Source: CAYGFH01 sp964430295
GTDB taxonomy: Bacteria; Patescibacteriota; Microgenomatia; UBA10105; UBA927
Length of the DNA: 13,690 nucleotides
Reading direction: 5' to 3'
Assembly (NCBI GenBank): GCA_964430295.1
Contig: CAYSEV010000038.1
Span: 1-13,690 of the forward strand
Shown piece by piece: positions 1-5,620 of this stretch (the first letter of the stretch is position 1; each line of letters begins with the position of its first letter). Made by a program: the position numbers and the translations under genes. The notes under the pieces were generated by a model, which had not been told where the DNA came from, did no database searches, and was given only the letters and a program-made list of their open reading frames with translations.

Positions 1-13
1 GAAAAAGGATTTA

Positions 14-19
14 TATAAT
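14..19 (+). promoter_or_regulatory. possible -10 box upstream of the RAYT gene
   Basis: A perfect TATAAT lies just before the first REP copy. If used, transcription would start near the head palindrome, so the RAYT mRNA would carry the whole repeat as a structured leader. The -35 region falls outside the window, so the promoter cannot be confirmed. Confidence 0.35.
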
Positions 20-25
20 ATTTTT

Positions 26-102
26 ACCACCTCGGAGGTGGTAGTGAAAAACGAGGCTATTTTATATGAATATTTATTGAAAAATTTCCACCTCCGAGGT
101 GG
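26..102 (+). repeat. REP/REPIN-like element, copy 1 (5' of RAYT gene)
   Basis: Two 15-bp palindromes, CCACCTCGGAGGTGG at 27-41 and CCACCTCCGAGGTGG at 88-102, flank a spacer starting TAGTGAAAAACGAGGCTA. The palindromes are 61 bp apart (start to start), against 71 bp in the other full copies. The inner part of the spacer is diverged and shortened by 10 bp. The tetranucleotide GTAG overlaps the 3' foot of the head hairpin (41-44), recalling the GTAG/GGAG tetranucleotides beside REP hairpins that RAYT transposases recognise. This copy lies immediately upstream of the transposase gene and supplies its ribosome-binding region. Confidence 0.85.
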
Positions 103-105
103 GAG
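96..105 (+). promoter_or_regulatory. RBS of the RAYT gene embedded in the REP tail palindrome
   Basis: The 3' arm of the tail palindrome plus three bases reads GAGGTGGGAG and ends 4 nt before the ATG at 110. It is purine-rich and SD-like (GAGGTG), and most of it pairs with the 5' arm CCACCTC (88-94). A folded REP hairpin in the mRNA would therefore hide the RBS. This site favours the ATG at 110 over the upstream GTG codons at 38 and 44 in the same frame. Confidence 0.5.
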
Positions 106-109
106 ATAT

Positions 110-787
110 ATGCCAAAACGAGACATACCATTTGAAACCGGCGCTTATTATCATATCTTTAATCGAGGTGTGGATAGATTTTCTATTTTCCGAACGGCTA
201 CAGAATATAGACATTTTATTTCTGCTTTGGAGTTTTACCAATACAAGATTTCTCCTATTAAATTCTCCCAGTATTGTTCGATTCCTAAAGACGCTGCGTC
301 TGTCGTGCGCCAGAAACAATTGTTAAGTGGCGCACTCGTTAGCGTGTTTGCATATGCTCTTATGCCAAATCATTTTCACCTGCTTGTACGTCAAAATGTT
401 GATGATGGAATCCATACCTATCTTTTTAAGGCTCTTAACAGTTATGCAAAATATTTTAATACCAAACGAAAACGTGTCGGACCAATTTTTCAAGGAAATT
501 TTAAAGCCGTGCATATAGATACAGATGACGAATTTTTACATGTATCACGATATATTCATTTAAATCCTGTAACAGCAGGAATGATATCTATACAAACACT
601 TCTGACGTATCCTTGGACCTCCTTTCCTGCGTATATAGGTGATGCTCACACGTGGATTGATACATCTGAAGTAATAGGGATGATCGGGTCAAAGGAACGC
701 TACTTTGAATTTGTGTCGGATCAGGTTGAGTATGCAAAAACGCTATCTGATATCCGTCATTCTTTGCTTGATGAAGATGAGGCATAA
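110..787 (+). CDS. REP-associated tyrosine transposase (RAYT, Y1/HUH family)
   Basis: The 225-residue protein has the layout of TnpA_REP/IS200-like Y1 transposases, which nick and rejoin single-stranded DNA at hairpins. Near the N-terminus is the family signature YYHIFNRGVDR (13-23). The HUH metal-binding motif is MPNHFHLL (H88, H90). The likely catalytic tyrosine is in the helix SYAKYFN (Y112 or Y115, probably Y115), followed by VGPIFQGNFKAV and RYIHLNPVTAGM (148-158), both typical of RAYTs. The length fits the family. The frame stays open upstream to 38, but the ATG at 110 has the SD-like sequence and begins the conserved domain. REP copies flank the gene on both sides, the classical arrangement for a RAYT, so the neighbouring repeats are its probable substrates. 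The core motifs are all present, so the enzyme looks intact. Confidence 0.93.
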   Translation: MPKRDIPFETGAYYHIFNRGVDRFSIFRTATEYRHFISALEFYQYKISPIKFSQYCSIPKDAASVVRQKQLLSGALVSVFAYALMPNHFHLLVRQNVDDGIHTYLFKALNSYAKYFNTKRKRVGPIFQGNFKAVHIDTDDEFLHVSRYIHLNPVTAGMISIQTLLTYPWTSFPAYIGDAHTWIDTSEVIGMIGSKERYFEFVSDQVEYAKTLSDIRHSLLDEDEA

Positions 788-800
788 ATTTACGTTATAT

Positions 801-888
801 TTCCACCTCCGAGGTGGTAGTGAAAAACGAGGCTAAATTTGAGGAGAATTTTGAAATTTTGAAGAATCTGTTTCCACCTCGGAGGTGG
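801..888 (+). repeat. REP/REPIN-like element, copy 2 (3' of RAYT gene)
   Basis: Head palindrome CCACCTCCGAGGTGG (803-817) and tail palindrome CCACCTCGGAGGTGG (874-888) are 71 bp apart, with the canonical spacer starting TAGTGAAAAACGAGGCTAAATT. The element begins 13 nt after the RAYT stop codon. Copies 1 and 2 bracket the transposase in direct orientation. Confidence 0.9.
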
Positions 889-920
889 TGTACGATATGG
901 GCAACATTGTTCGTGTCATG

Positions 921-926
921 TATAGT
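921..926 (+). promoter_or_regulatory. -10 box (TATAGT) of the coiled-coil NERD gene
   Basis: TATAGT lies 8 nt before the ATG at 935 and no SD-like sequence intervenes, so the transcript is likely leaderless or nearly so. No convincing -35 hexamer is seen 16-18 bp upstream. Confidence 0.5.
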
Positions 927-934
927 AAGTATGT

Positions 935-2029
935 ATGGCACGTATTCATGAACAGGCAGGAAGTACTACAAAAATAATTGCAGCTCTTCAGGGGACACAG
1001 TACCAAATATCTTCCCTCGCAGATATCGCGGAATTTGAAAAACACTATCAGGAAAACTACGATGCTCTAAAGGAAAAAGCAAAAGTAGATCTGGCAAACT
1101 CTATAGTATCGCTTGAATCACAGATTGCCGAGCAAACACAGACATATACACAGCACATTGCAGATAAAAAAATCGAACTGAGCGAAGAACTGGAACGACT
1201 TAAAAAAGAATTGCCCGAATTGCAAAAGAAACAGGAAAACTTTTTTAAAGACCTTATTCAAAAGGTACGATATTATTTTGCCAGTACCAGAAAAACATAT
1301 CTGGATGACAATATAAGTAATGAAGCAAAGCGCATATTCCGACAAACGGAGCTTACCATTGCAGATCTAGGGCGTGAGCTGGAAGATAAAAAAAATAATA
1401 CAGAGAGCTGGGTGGAGAAAATGACACTGGAATATACGGCCCAGCTGCAATGGGTACAAAAAACTATTCAACAAAACACACTGCTTCTGCGAGATGCAGA
1501 AAGTGAAGAGAAGGCTATCCAGGTGTTGTCCATTTTACCTGATGATGTTGTGGTGATTAATGATTATTCACGAAAGTTTTTTAAACCGCTTCATAACAAA
1601 GAAGCAAACGAATGGGTTTCCTCCATGTGTATAGATCATATTGTGATTGGTCCGACGGGACTGTATGTAATCGAAACAAAATATTGGGACGGTGACCATA
1701 TGGGGGAAGCGGATGTAACAGCAAGCGTACAGCAAATAGTTGACGCCACATTTGTGATGAAAACTGTGTTAAATCAGGTGGCATATCAGGGAGATTTACC
1801 GCCGTTTCGTATAAATGGTGTACCCGTTCCTATAACACCAAACCCGATGGTCTTACTTGTAGAAAATACGAATTCGATGCCGGCATCCCGCGGTGTACAG
1901 ATTGTATCTTTGGGTACAATTGTTGAGCAGATAAAAAACAATCCGGTGGTGTATGCTGCCGATGCCATTGCATGTTTGGAAACTTTTTTACTGAATAAAG
2001 ATAACGTCACCGGATATCAGAGTATGTGA
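935..2029 (+). CDS. coiled-coil protein with C-terminal NERD (nuclease-related) domain
   Basis: The 364-residue protein has no signal peptide or membrane segment. Residues about 30-185 are highly charged and helical (for example ADKKIELSEELERLKKELPE), predicted coiled coil. A NERD domain follows from about 187. It has the conserved acidic start ESEEKAIQVL (E191/E192), then MCIDHIVIGPTGLYVIETKYW with D234, E247 and K249 in the D...ExK pattern of restriction-like nucleases. NERD domains are related to PD-(D/E)xK nucleases and are often fused to other DNA-processing modules; the activity of this protein is unknown. The start ATG is placed 8 nt after a TATAGT box. Two other NERD proteins are encoded downstream, but those carry membrane anchors instead of a coiled coil. 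Confidence 0.8.
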   Translation: MARIHEQAGSTTKIIAALQGTQYQISSLADIAEFEKHYQENYDALKEKAKVDLANSIVSLESQIAEQTQTYTQHIADKKIELSEELERLKKELPELQKKQENFFKDLIQKVRYYFASTRKTYLDDNISNEAKRIFRQTELTIADLGRELEDKKNNTESWVEKMTLEYTAQLQWVQKTIQQNTLLLRDAESEEKAIQVLSILPDDVVVINDYSRKFFKPLHNKEANEWVSSMCIDHIVIGPTGLYVIETKYWDGDHMGEADVTASVQQIVDATFVMKTVLNQVAYQGDLPPFRINGVPVPITPNPMVLLVENTNSMPASRGVQIVSLGTIVEQIKNNPVVYAADAIACLETFLLNKDNVTGYQSM

Positions 2030-2047
2030 AGATAGCTCATATACCGA

Positions 2048-2053
2048 TATACT
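2048..2053 (+). promoter_or_regulatory. -10 box (TATACT) of small membrane protein gene
   Basis: TATACT lies 10 nt before the ATG at 2064 with no SD. It may drive a leaderless transcript, although the gene is only 34 nt downstream of the NERD gene and could also be cotranscribed. Confidence 0.35.
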
Positions 2054-2063
2054 GGATATACAC

Positions 2064-2495
2064 ATGATTCATCGATTAAAAACAAAAGGTTGCGCGATTG
2101 TATTTGCACTGTCCCTTGTGGCGGGCGCACTTATGATTCCACGGGAAGTATTGGGAAGTCCATATGCGTTTATAGCCATACCGTTTGTGTTGTTGTTTGC
2201 ACTAACTATGACATGCGTGGCTCGTGGCACAAAAGATAAATTTATTCTCGCGCGTGCGACTCATACATCTATACTCGGTGTGCTTGCGAGCGTTATCGGA
2301 TTATCTGCGCTGCAGGTATGCGGCATCAGTGCTGCGATGTGTGGGGCAACCGTCGGGACGGGGATAGTAGCCACTATTTTTCCCGGAGTGCTGTTTCATC
2401 TGCTTCATGAATACAGTATTCCTATCCTCTTTGTTTCTATGCTTTTACAGCTCTTTGCCCTCTGGCACATGGGCTGTTTTGGGAAACGAAAGTAA
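2064..2495 (+). CDS. hypothetical polytopic membrane protein
   Basis: A 143-residue, strongly hydrophobic protein with about four or five predicted membrane segments (roughly 9-26, 33-53, 65-85, 88-112 and 117-136) and a basic C-terminus (GKRK). Three cysteines stand out: C86 and C93 in LQVCGISAAMCGATVG and C138 near the end. A fourth (C10) and a fifth (C51) sit at membrane borders. The C-x6-C pair in a glycine-rich stretch could be a metal or redox site, but I do not recognise the family. The base composition is less AT-rich than that of the genes from 3554 onward. Its start 34 nt after the coiled-coil NERD stop makes a functional pairing possible, though this is only an inference. Confidence 0.65.
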   Translation: MIHRLKTKGCAIVFALSLVAGALMIPREVLGSPYAFIAIPFVLLFALTMTCVARGTKDKFILARATHTSILGVLASVIGLSALQVCGISAAMCGATVGTGIVATIFPGVLFHLLHEYSIPILFVSMLLQLFALWHMGCFGKRK

Positions 2496-2578
2496 TAGTA
2501 TTTCCCCACTGATTCGTCTTTTTTGCACGAACGTGCTACCATAGTGCCGGTAAATCAATCTAAATCTGGATTTACACT

Positions 2579-3124
2579 ATGGCGAGAATAGAGACAAATG
2601 ATATCGGAAGATCGCTGTCTTCCGAGATACAATTTCCTGCCACGTTTACCGCTGAATTTGCTGTTCAAGCGACCCCCGGATGTGAACTGCTCGCAGATAA
2701 ATGGGTATTTATAGAAATGCTTCAGGAATTTTTGAATAACTGTGCCGAAAAACAAACAGATGGTCCAATACAAATAGGCGTTACTGTGAAGTATGAGGAA
2801 TCATCAGACATGTTTCATATGCATGTGGAAGATAATGTGGCATATGAACCCTCCTATGCAAAAGGTCTCGTCAAACTCTTGAACAGCAACAAATTAATTC
2901 ATGCAAATAAACGCGGTAGAGGAAAAGTAACAGGGGAAGGACAAGCTGATGAGCCTTGGCTATTTATTCCCCATACACGTGATGTCATGCATGCATGGGG
3001 AGGAGATCTGGTTTTCTCCGTTGCCAGAGATAACACGGTTCAGACAGATATCACCTGGAATAAAACCGCCATGCTCACCATCCGCCCTCCACAATTAAAA
3101 GGAGACGATATATTCAAATATTAA
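2579..3124 (+). CDS. degenerate GHKL/HATPase-like protein
   Basis: The 181-residue protein resembles the ATP-binding domain of GHKL ATPases (histidine kinase, Hsp90, MutL and gyrase B fold). A helix with EMLQEFLNNCAEK (46-58) looks like the N-box, with the acidic residue and the Asn pair N53/N54. VEDN (83-86) matches the start of the G1 box (normally DxGxG) but lacks the glycines. HAWGGDLVFSV (138-148) resembles the last conserved strand after the G2 box. No sensor, dimerisation or receiver domain is present, so this is a stand-alone ATPase-like domain, possibly with weak or no ATP binding. The gene starts MARI like two neighbouring genes. Its C-terminus KGDDIFKY recurs in the next small protein. 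The family assignment is by motif reading and is moderate at best. Confidence 0.6.
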   Translation: MARIETNDIGRSLSSEIQFPATFTAEFAVQATPGCELLADKWVFIEMLQEFLNNCAEKQTDGPIQIGVTVKYEESSDMFHMHVEDNVAYEPSYAKGLVKLLNSNKLIHANKRGRGKVTGEGQADEPWLFIPHTRDVMHAWGGDLVFSVARDNTVQTDITWNKTAMLTIRPPQLKGDDIFKY

Positions 3125-3130
3125 AAACCT

Positions 3131-3150
3131 TTCCACCTCCCAGATGGTAG
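3131..3150 (+). repeat. solitary degenerate REP half-element (copy 3)
   Basis: TTCCACCTCCCAGATGGTAG matches the head palindrome plus GTAG of the full elements but has two changes in the 3' arm, and it lacks the conserved spacer and the tail palindrome. It begins 6 nt after a stop codon, the same placement as the full copies. It is probably a decayed remnant. Confidence 0.65.
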
Positions 3151-3172
3151 AAAAGAGGCGCGAAACAAAGAG

Positions 3173-3178
3173 TACAAT
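3173..3178 (+). promoter_or_regulatory. -10 box (TACAAT) of the 55-residue mini-gene
   Basis: TACAAT lies exactly 6 nt before the ATG at 3185, the same geometry as several other genes in the window. No SD is present. Confidence 0.45.
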
Positions 3179-3184
3179 GTAAAT

Positions 3185-3352
3185 ATGAGATACATAGAAG
3201 GTCATACTCGGATAGGCCTGTTTTGGATTCCAAAGTATAAGCGATACCGAATACGGATCCTTCGATATAAAGATGGGTTTATACACACGACGTATTATTA
3301 TCTTCCATGGTGGGTTGGGATATTTAGAGGTGATGATATTTTCAAAGATTAA
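3185..3352 (+). CDS. hypothetical 55-residue basic/aromatic protein
   Basis: A short open frame encodes 55 residues rich in Arg, Lys, Tyr and Trp (for example GLFWIPKYKRYRIRILRYKDG and YYYLPWWVGIFRGDDIFKD). Reality is supported by a TACAAT box 6 nt before the ATG, by its fit between two REP copies with the next element starting 8 nt after the stop, and by a C-terminus (GDDIFKD) nearly identical to that of the upstream HATPase-like protein (GDDIFKY). The strand-like pattern of alternating aromatic and basic residues suggests a small beta-rich fold. No family is recognised. It could also be a relic created when the 3' end of the upstream gene was duplicated. Confidence 0.5.
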   Translation: MRYIEGHTRIGLFWIPKYKRYRIRILRYKDGFIHTTYYYLPWWVGIFRGDDIFKD

Positions 3353-3360
3353 CAATAATC

Positions 3361-3448
3361 TTCCACCTCCGAGGTGGTAGTGAAAAACGAGGCTAAATTT
3401 GAGGGGAATTTTTCAATTTTAGGAAACAGGGTTCCACCTCCGACGTGG
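3361..3448 (+). repeat. REP/REPIN-like element, copy 4
   Basis: Head palindrome 3363-3377 is perfect. The tail 3434-3448 (CCACCTCCGACGTGG) has one mismatch in its arm. Spacing is again 71 bp and the spacer begins TAGTGAAAAACGAGGCTAAATT. It starts 8 nt after the mini-gene stop. Sequence beyond this copy (to the ATG at 3554) is duplicated after copy 6. Confidence 0.9.
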
Positions 3449-3553
3449 AAATATAGGGGAGAGGAAAAGAGGAAAAAGATAAATATTTTTTGCGAGGCGT
3501 GAAATACCACACATCCGATCGTAATTTGCCCGCTGGGAGAGTATAGTTTTAGT
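3449..3553 (+). repeat. leader/promoter segment duplicated after REP copies 4 and 6 (first copy)
   Basis: This stretch is closely similar to 5621-5727. Shared blocks include AAATATAGGG, AAAGATAAATATTTTTTGCG, AGGCGTGA, CCACACATCCGATCGTAATT and GGGAGAGTATA. Both copies end in a TATA-type box just before an ATG that begins ATGGCGA. The two REPs and leaders together form a repeat of about 195 bp that delivers a promoter to two different genes. Confidence 0.8.
3542..3547 (+). promoter_or_regulatory. -10 box (TATAGT) of the split NERD gene
   Basis: TATAGT stands 6 nt before the ATG at 3554. The purine-rich GGGAGAG is upstream of the box and so would not be in the transcript. It corresponds to the TATAAT box in the duplicated leader at 5714. 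Confidence 0.55.
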
Positions 3554-4293
3554 ATGGCGAGAATAATCGGAGAAGACACGTATCTAAAACATCAGATTAC
3601 TGAAAATGAGTCAAACGGTTTATTTTATTTGTCAGTCTTATTCTTATTAATTATTATCACAGTATTTCTGTATATATATATTTCTTTCCGCAGAAACCTT
3701 GGATTGTCCTTCTTGGCGATGTATTATTTTTTGCTCTTTTTATCGCATTAAAAAAACCGATTGAAAACTATTATTGGATGACTAACCGATATCGAAAAGG
3801 TCTTCGTGGGGAGCTTAAAGTATTATCAATTTTGAAAAGACTGCCAGAGACATATATCGTATATACAAATGTAATGCTTCTAGATAAAAGAAGGAATATT
3901 GATGCTGTTGTACTTGGGCCATCAGGTTTATTTGCAATAGAAGTAAAAAATTACAGCGGATATATTTCAAAAATAGGAGATCAACTACAAAAATACCCAA
4001 AAAGATTTGAACATAATTTTATACATGATATTAAAACTCAAGCTTGGGAGTTGCATGAATTTCTAATGTCGAGTCAATCTGGAATACCATATGTACATCC
4101 TATTATAGTTTTTCCAAATGCATTAGCATTTGTGCAATTCGGAAAATTTAAGGTCGATGGTGTCATCGTTTCAAATGCATCGAAACTTTTGGGAGTGATA
4201 CAAAATACTGAAAATAATCATGTATTACAAACATATCAAATTGAGAAAATTAATAATATACTGAGGAAAACTACTCAAAATATCACGCAATAA
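3554..4293 (+). pseudogene. membrane-anchored NERD-domain protein, split by a (TA)n frameshift
   Basis: The first frame (from ATG 3554, MARIIGEDTYLKHQ) runs to a stop at 3751. The rest continues in another frame to 4293 and carries the NERD domain: KGLRGELKVL (conserved GE), then NIDAVVLGPSGLFAIEVKNY with the D...ExK residues. Across the join the two parts together align over their whole length with the intact paralogue at 4798-5532. The frames meet in a (TA)5 tract at 3671-3680. With four TA units the frame would read through as LYIYFFPQKPWIVLLGDVLF, giving two membrane segments followed by the cytoplasmic NERD domain, as in the paralogue. It is either a recent pseudogene, a phase-variable gene or an assembly error. 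The NERD half has an in-frame ATG at 3778, so a soluble version could be made. Confidence 0.8.
3671..3680 (+). repeat. (TA)5 tract at the frameshift site
   Basis: Five TA units lie inside the first membrane segment of the split NERD gene. Removing one unit, or adding two, restores a single open frame, so replication slippage can explain both the break and possible reversion. Confidence 0.8.
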
Positions 4294-4294
4294 C

Positions 4295-4382
4295 TTCCAC
4301 CTTCGAGGTGGTAGTGAAAAACGAGGCTAAAATTGAGGTGAATTTTGTGATTTCTAGAAATGGATTTCCACCTCCGAGGTGG
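4295..4382 (+). repeat. REP/REPIN-like element, copy 5
   Basis: Head palindrome 4297-4311 has one substitution (CCACCTTCGAGGTGG); the tail 4368-4382 is perfect. Spacing is 71 bp and the spacer starts TAGTGAAAAACGAGGCTAAA. It begins 1 nt after the stop codon of the split NERD gene. Confidence 0.9.
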
Positions 4383-4408
4383 ATATAGATACGACGTACG
4401 TTATTGCA

Positions 4409-4414
4409 TATACT
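4409..4414 (+). promoter_or_regulatory. -10 box (TATACT) upstream of small membrane protein gene
   Basis: TATACT ends 7 nt before the ATG at 4422. This placement favours that ATG over an in-frame TTG at 4404, which would lie upstream of the box. Confidence 0.5.
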
Positions 4415-4421
4415 AAATGAT

Positions 4422-4796
4422 ATGCCTGCTCAGAAATCAATTATAGGAACCCTGATTGATACAGTTCGGGAAGAATTATTCCTTAGTAAAGGACCTGAAA
4501 GATTTTTATTGCTTACCTTGTTTGCAAATATACCTACTCCACTTATTTTCATTCCATACTTTACTCAAGCTGCAACAATAGTACTTCTTTGCTTTTATGT
4601 TGCACATGTCACATCAAAAACGTTTTCTACTGGAGTAACTATTTCTAGAGCATCAGGATCACTACGAATTGTTATTTTCGCATTAATTCTCATTGCAATA
4701 TTTCTACAGATATTTTGGATACCATTTATGACTCAGTTGTATACTCTTGCTCTCGTAGGCATAGCGTATGCACTTTCAAAAAATATATTATCTTAA
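4422..4796 (+). CDS. hypothetical membrane protein
   Basis: A 124-residue protein. A short amphipathic N-terminus (MPAQKSIIGTLIDTVREELFLSKG) is followed by about four predicted membrane helices covering residues 27-62 and 82-119, with a central polar loop around VTSKTFSTGVTISRASGS. No conserved catalytic or metal site is visible and no family is recognised. The gene ends 1 nt before the ATG of the intact membrane-anchored NERD gene, so the two are probably expressed together and may form a membrane complex. The start was chosen for its position after the TATACT box. Confidence 0.6.
   Translation: MPAQKSIIGTLIDTVREELFLSKGPERFLLLTLFANIPTPLIFIPYFTQAATIVLLCFYVAHVTSKTFSTGVTISRASGSLRIVIFALILIAIFLQIFWIPFMTQLYTLALVGIAYALSKNILS
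4786..4791 (+). promoter_or_regulatory. possible -10 box (TATTAT) inside the end of the preceding gene
   Basis: TATTAT ends 6 nt before the ATG at 4798 and would allow separate leaderless expression of the NERD gene. It overlaps coding sequence in an AT-rich stretch, so chance is possible. Confidence 0.35.
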
Positions 4797-4797
4797 T

Positions 4798-5532
4798 ATG
4801 GCTAAGCTTTTTGGGAAAGATACTTACTTAATAGAGCAGCGTTCAGAGCATTCAATGCTTAGTGGATTTTTGATTTATGTACTTCTCATAGCTGACATAA
4901 CATTTTTTATATTTCTTTGGAAAATTGACTCGAGTAATCTTACAAAATATTTTTTTGCTACCTTATTGATAGCTACTTATCTAGCACTACATAAAAAAAT
5001 AAATAAAGAACTACTCTTACAACTGGATTTTAATAACGGATTATTGGGGGAACAGTCTGTGGAAAATATCCTACAAAAACTTCCGGATGACTATACAATT
5101 TATGAAAATGTAATCTTACCTGGAAAACAATCAAATACAGATTTTGTGATAGTTGGACCAAATGGCATATTTGTAGTTGAAGTTAAGAGCCATAAAGGCA
5201 GAATTTCGTATGACGGAATACAGTTGCTACGGTACGGGAAAAGATTTGAGCATAATTTCCTCTGGCAGGCAAAAGGAGAGGCAAGAGATGTGAGCAAGTA
5301 TTTAAAGGATAATGGCGTGAATGAGATAACTGTAGAACCTCTGCTAGTTTTTTCCAATAAATTTGTATCCATTCATTTTGGTAAAAAGCCACTAGATGGT
5401 GTGCATGTTATCGGTACAAAGTGGCTTCTCGAAACTGTACAAAATATAAAAAAACATCAAACAATCCCATCTAATCAGTTATTACGAATTCATACCATTC
5501 TTGAGAAAACTGTCCAAAATCCAACAACCTAA
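4798..5532 (+). CDS. membrane-anchored NERD-domain protein
   Basis: The 244-residue protein has two predicted membrane helices (about 23-41 and 50-65), then a cytoplasmic NERD domain. Key NERD residues are visible: GLLGEQSVENIL (G84, E85), NTDFVIVGPNGIFVVEVKSHKG with D115, E128 and K130 in the D...ExK arrangement, and a conserved GKRFEHNF block (147-154). It is a full-length paralogue of the broken gene just upstream, with shared MA(K/R)..G(K/E)DTYL start, EHNF block and C-terminal LEKTVQN/LRKTTQN. NERD domains are thought to be nuclease-related; the substrate is not known. The ATG at 4798 aligns with the paralogue's start and is preceded by a TATTAT box. A REP element begins directly after its stop codon. 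Confidence 0.85.
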   Translation: MAKLFGKDTYLIEQRSEHSMLSGFLIYVLLIADITFFIFLWKIDSSNLTKYFFATLLIATYLALHKKINKELLLQLDFNNGLLGEQSVENILQKLPDDYTIYENVILPGKQSNTDFVIVGPNGIFVVEVKSHKGRISYDGIQLLRYGKRFEHNFLWQAKGEARDVSKYLKDNGVNEITVEPLLVFSNKFVSIHFGKKPLDGVHVIGTKWLLETVQNIKKHQTIPSNQLLRIHTILEKTVQNPTT

Positions 5533-5620
5533 TTCCACCTCCGAGGTGGTAGTGAAAAACGAGGCTAAATTTGAGAAGAATTTGCCAATTTTTGGAAATA
5601 GGTTTTCACCTCCGAGGTGG
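5533..5620 (+). repeat. REP/REPIN-like element, copy 6
   Basis: Head palindrome 5535-5549 is perfect; the tail 5606-5620 has one change at its first base (TCACCTCCGAGGTGG). Spacing is 71 bp. It abuts the stop codon of the NERD gene with no gap. Confidence 0.9.

Noticed and set aside
27..102. REP hairpins as intrinsic terminators
   Set aside because: The hairpins follow stop codons closely but none is followed by a run of T on either strand, so they do not fit rho-independent terminators.
38..109. Upstream GTG start for the RAYT gene at 38
   Set aside because: The extra 24 residues are encoded by the repeat itself and lie outside the conserved domain. The ATG at 110 has an SD-like sequence and starts the recognised family sequence.
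2484..2530. Terminator after the first small membrane protein gene
   Set aside because: GGGAAA/TTTCCC can pair over a 14-nt loop but the T-run is about 16 nt further on, so the geometry is wrong.
4404..4421. TTG start for the small membrane protein
   Set aside because: It lies upstream of the TATACT box that would set the transcript start, so the ATG at 4422 is preferred.
26..5620. The repeated palindromes as a CRISPR array
   Set aside because: Copies are separated by whole genes, the spacer between palindromes is conserved rather than unique, and no cas gene is present.
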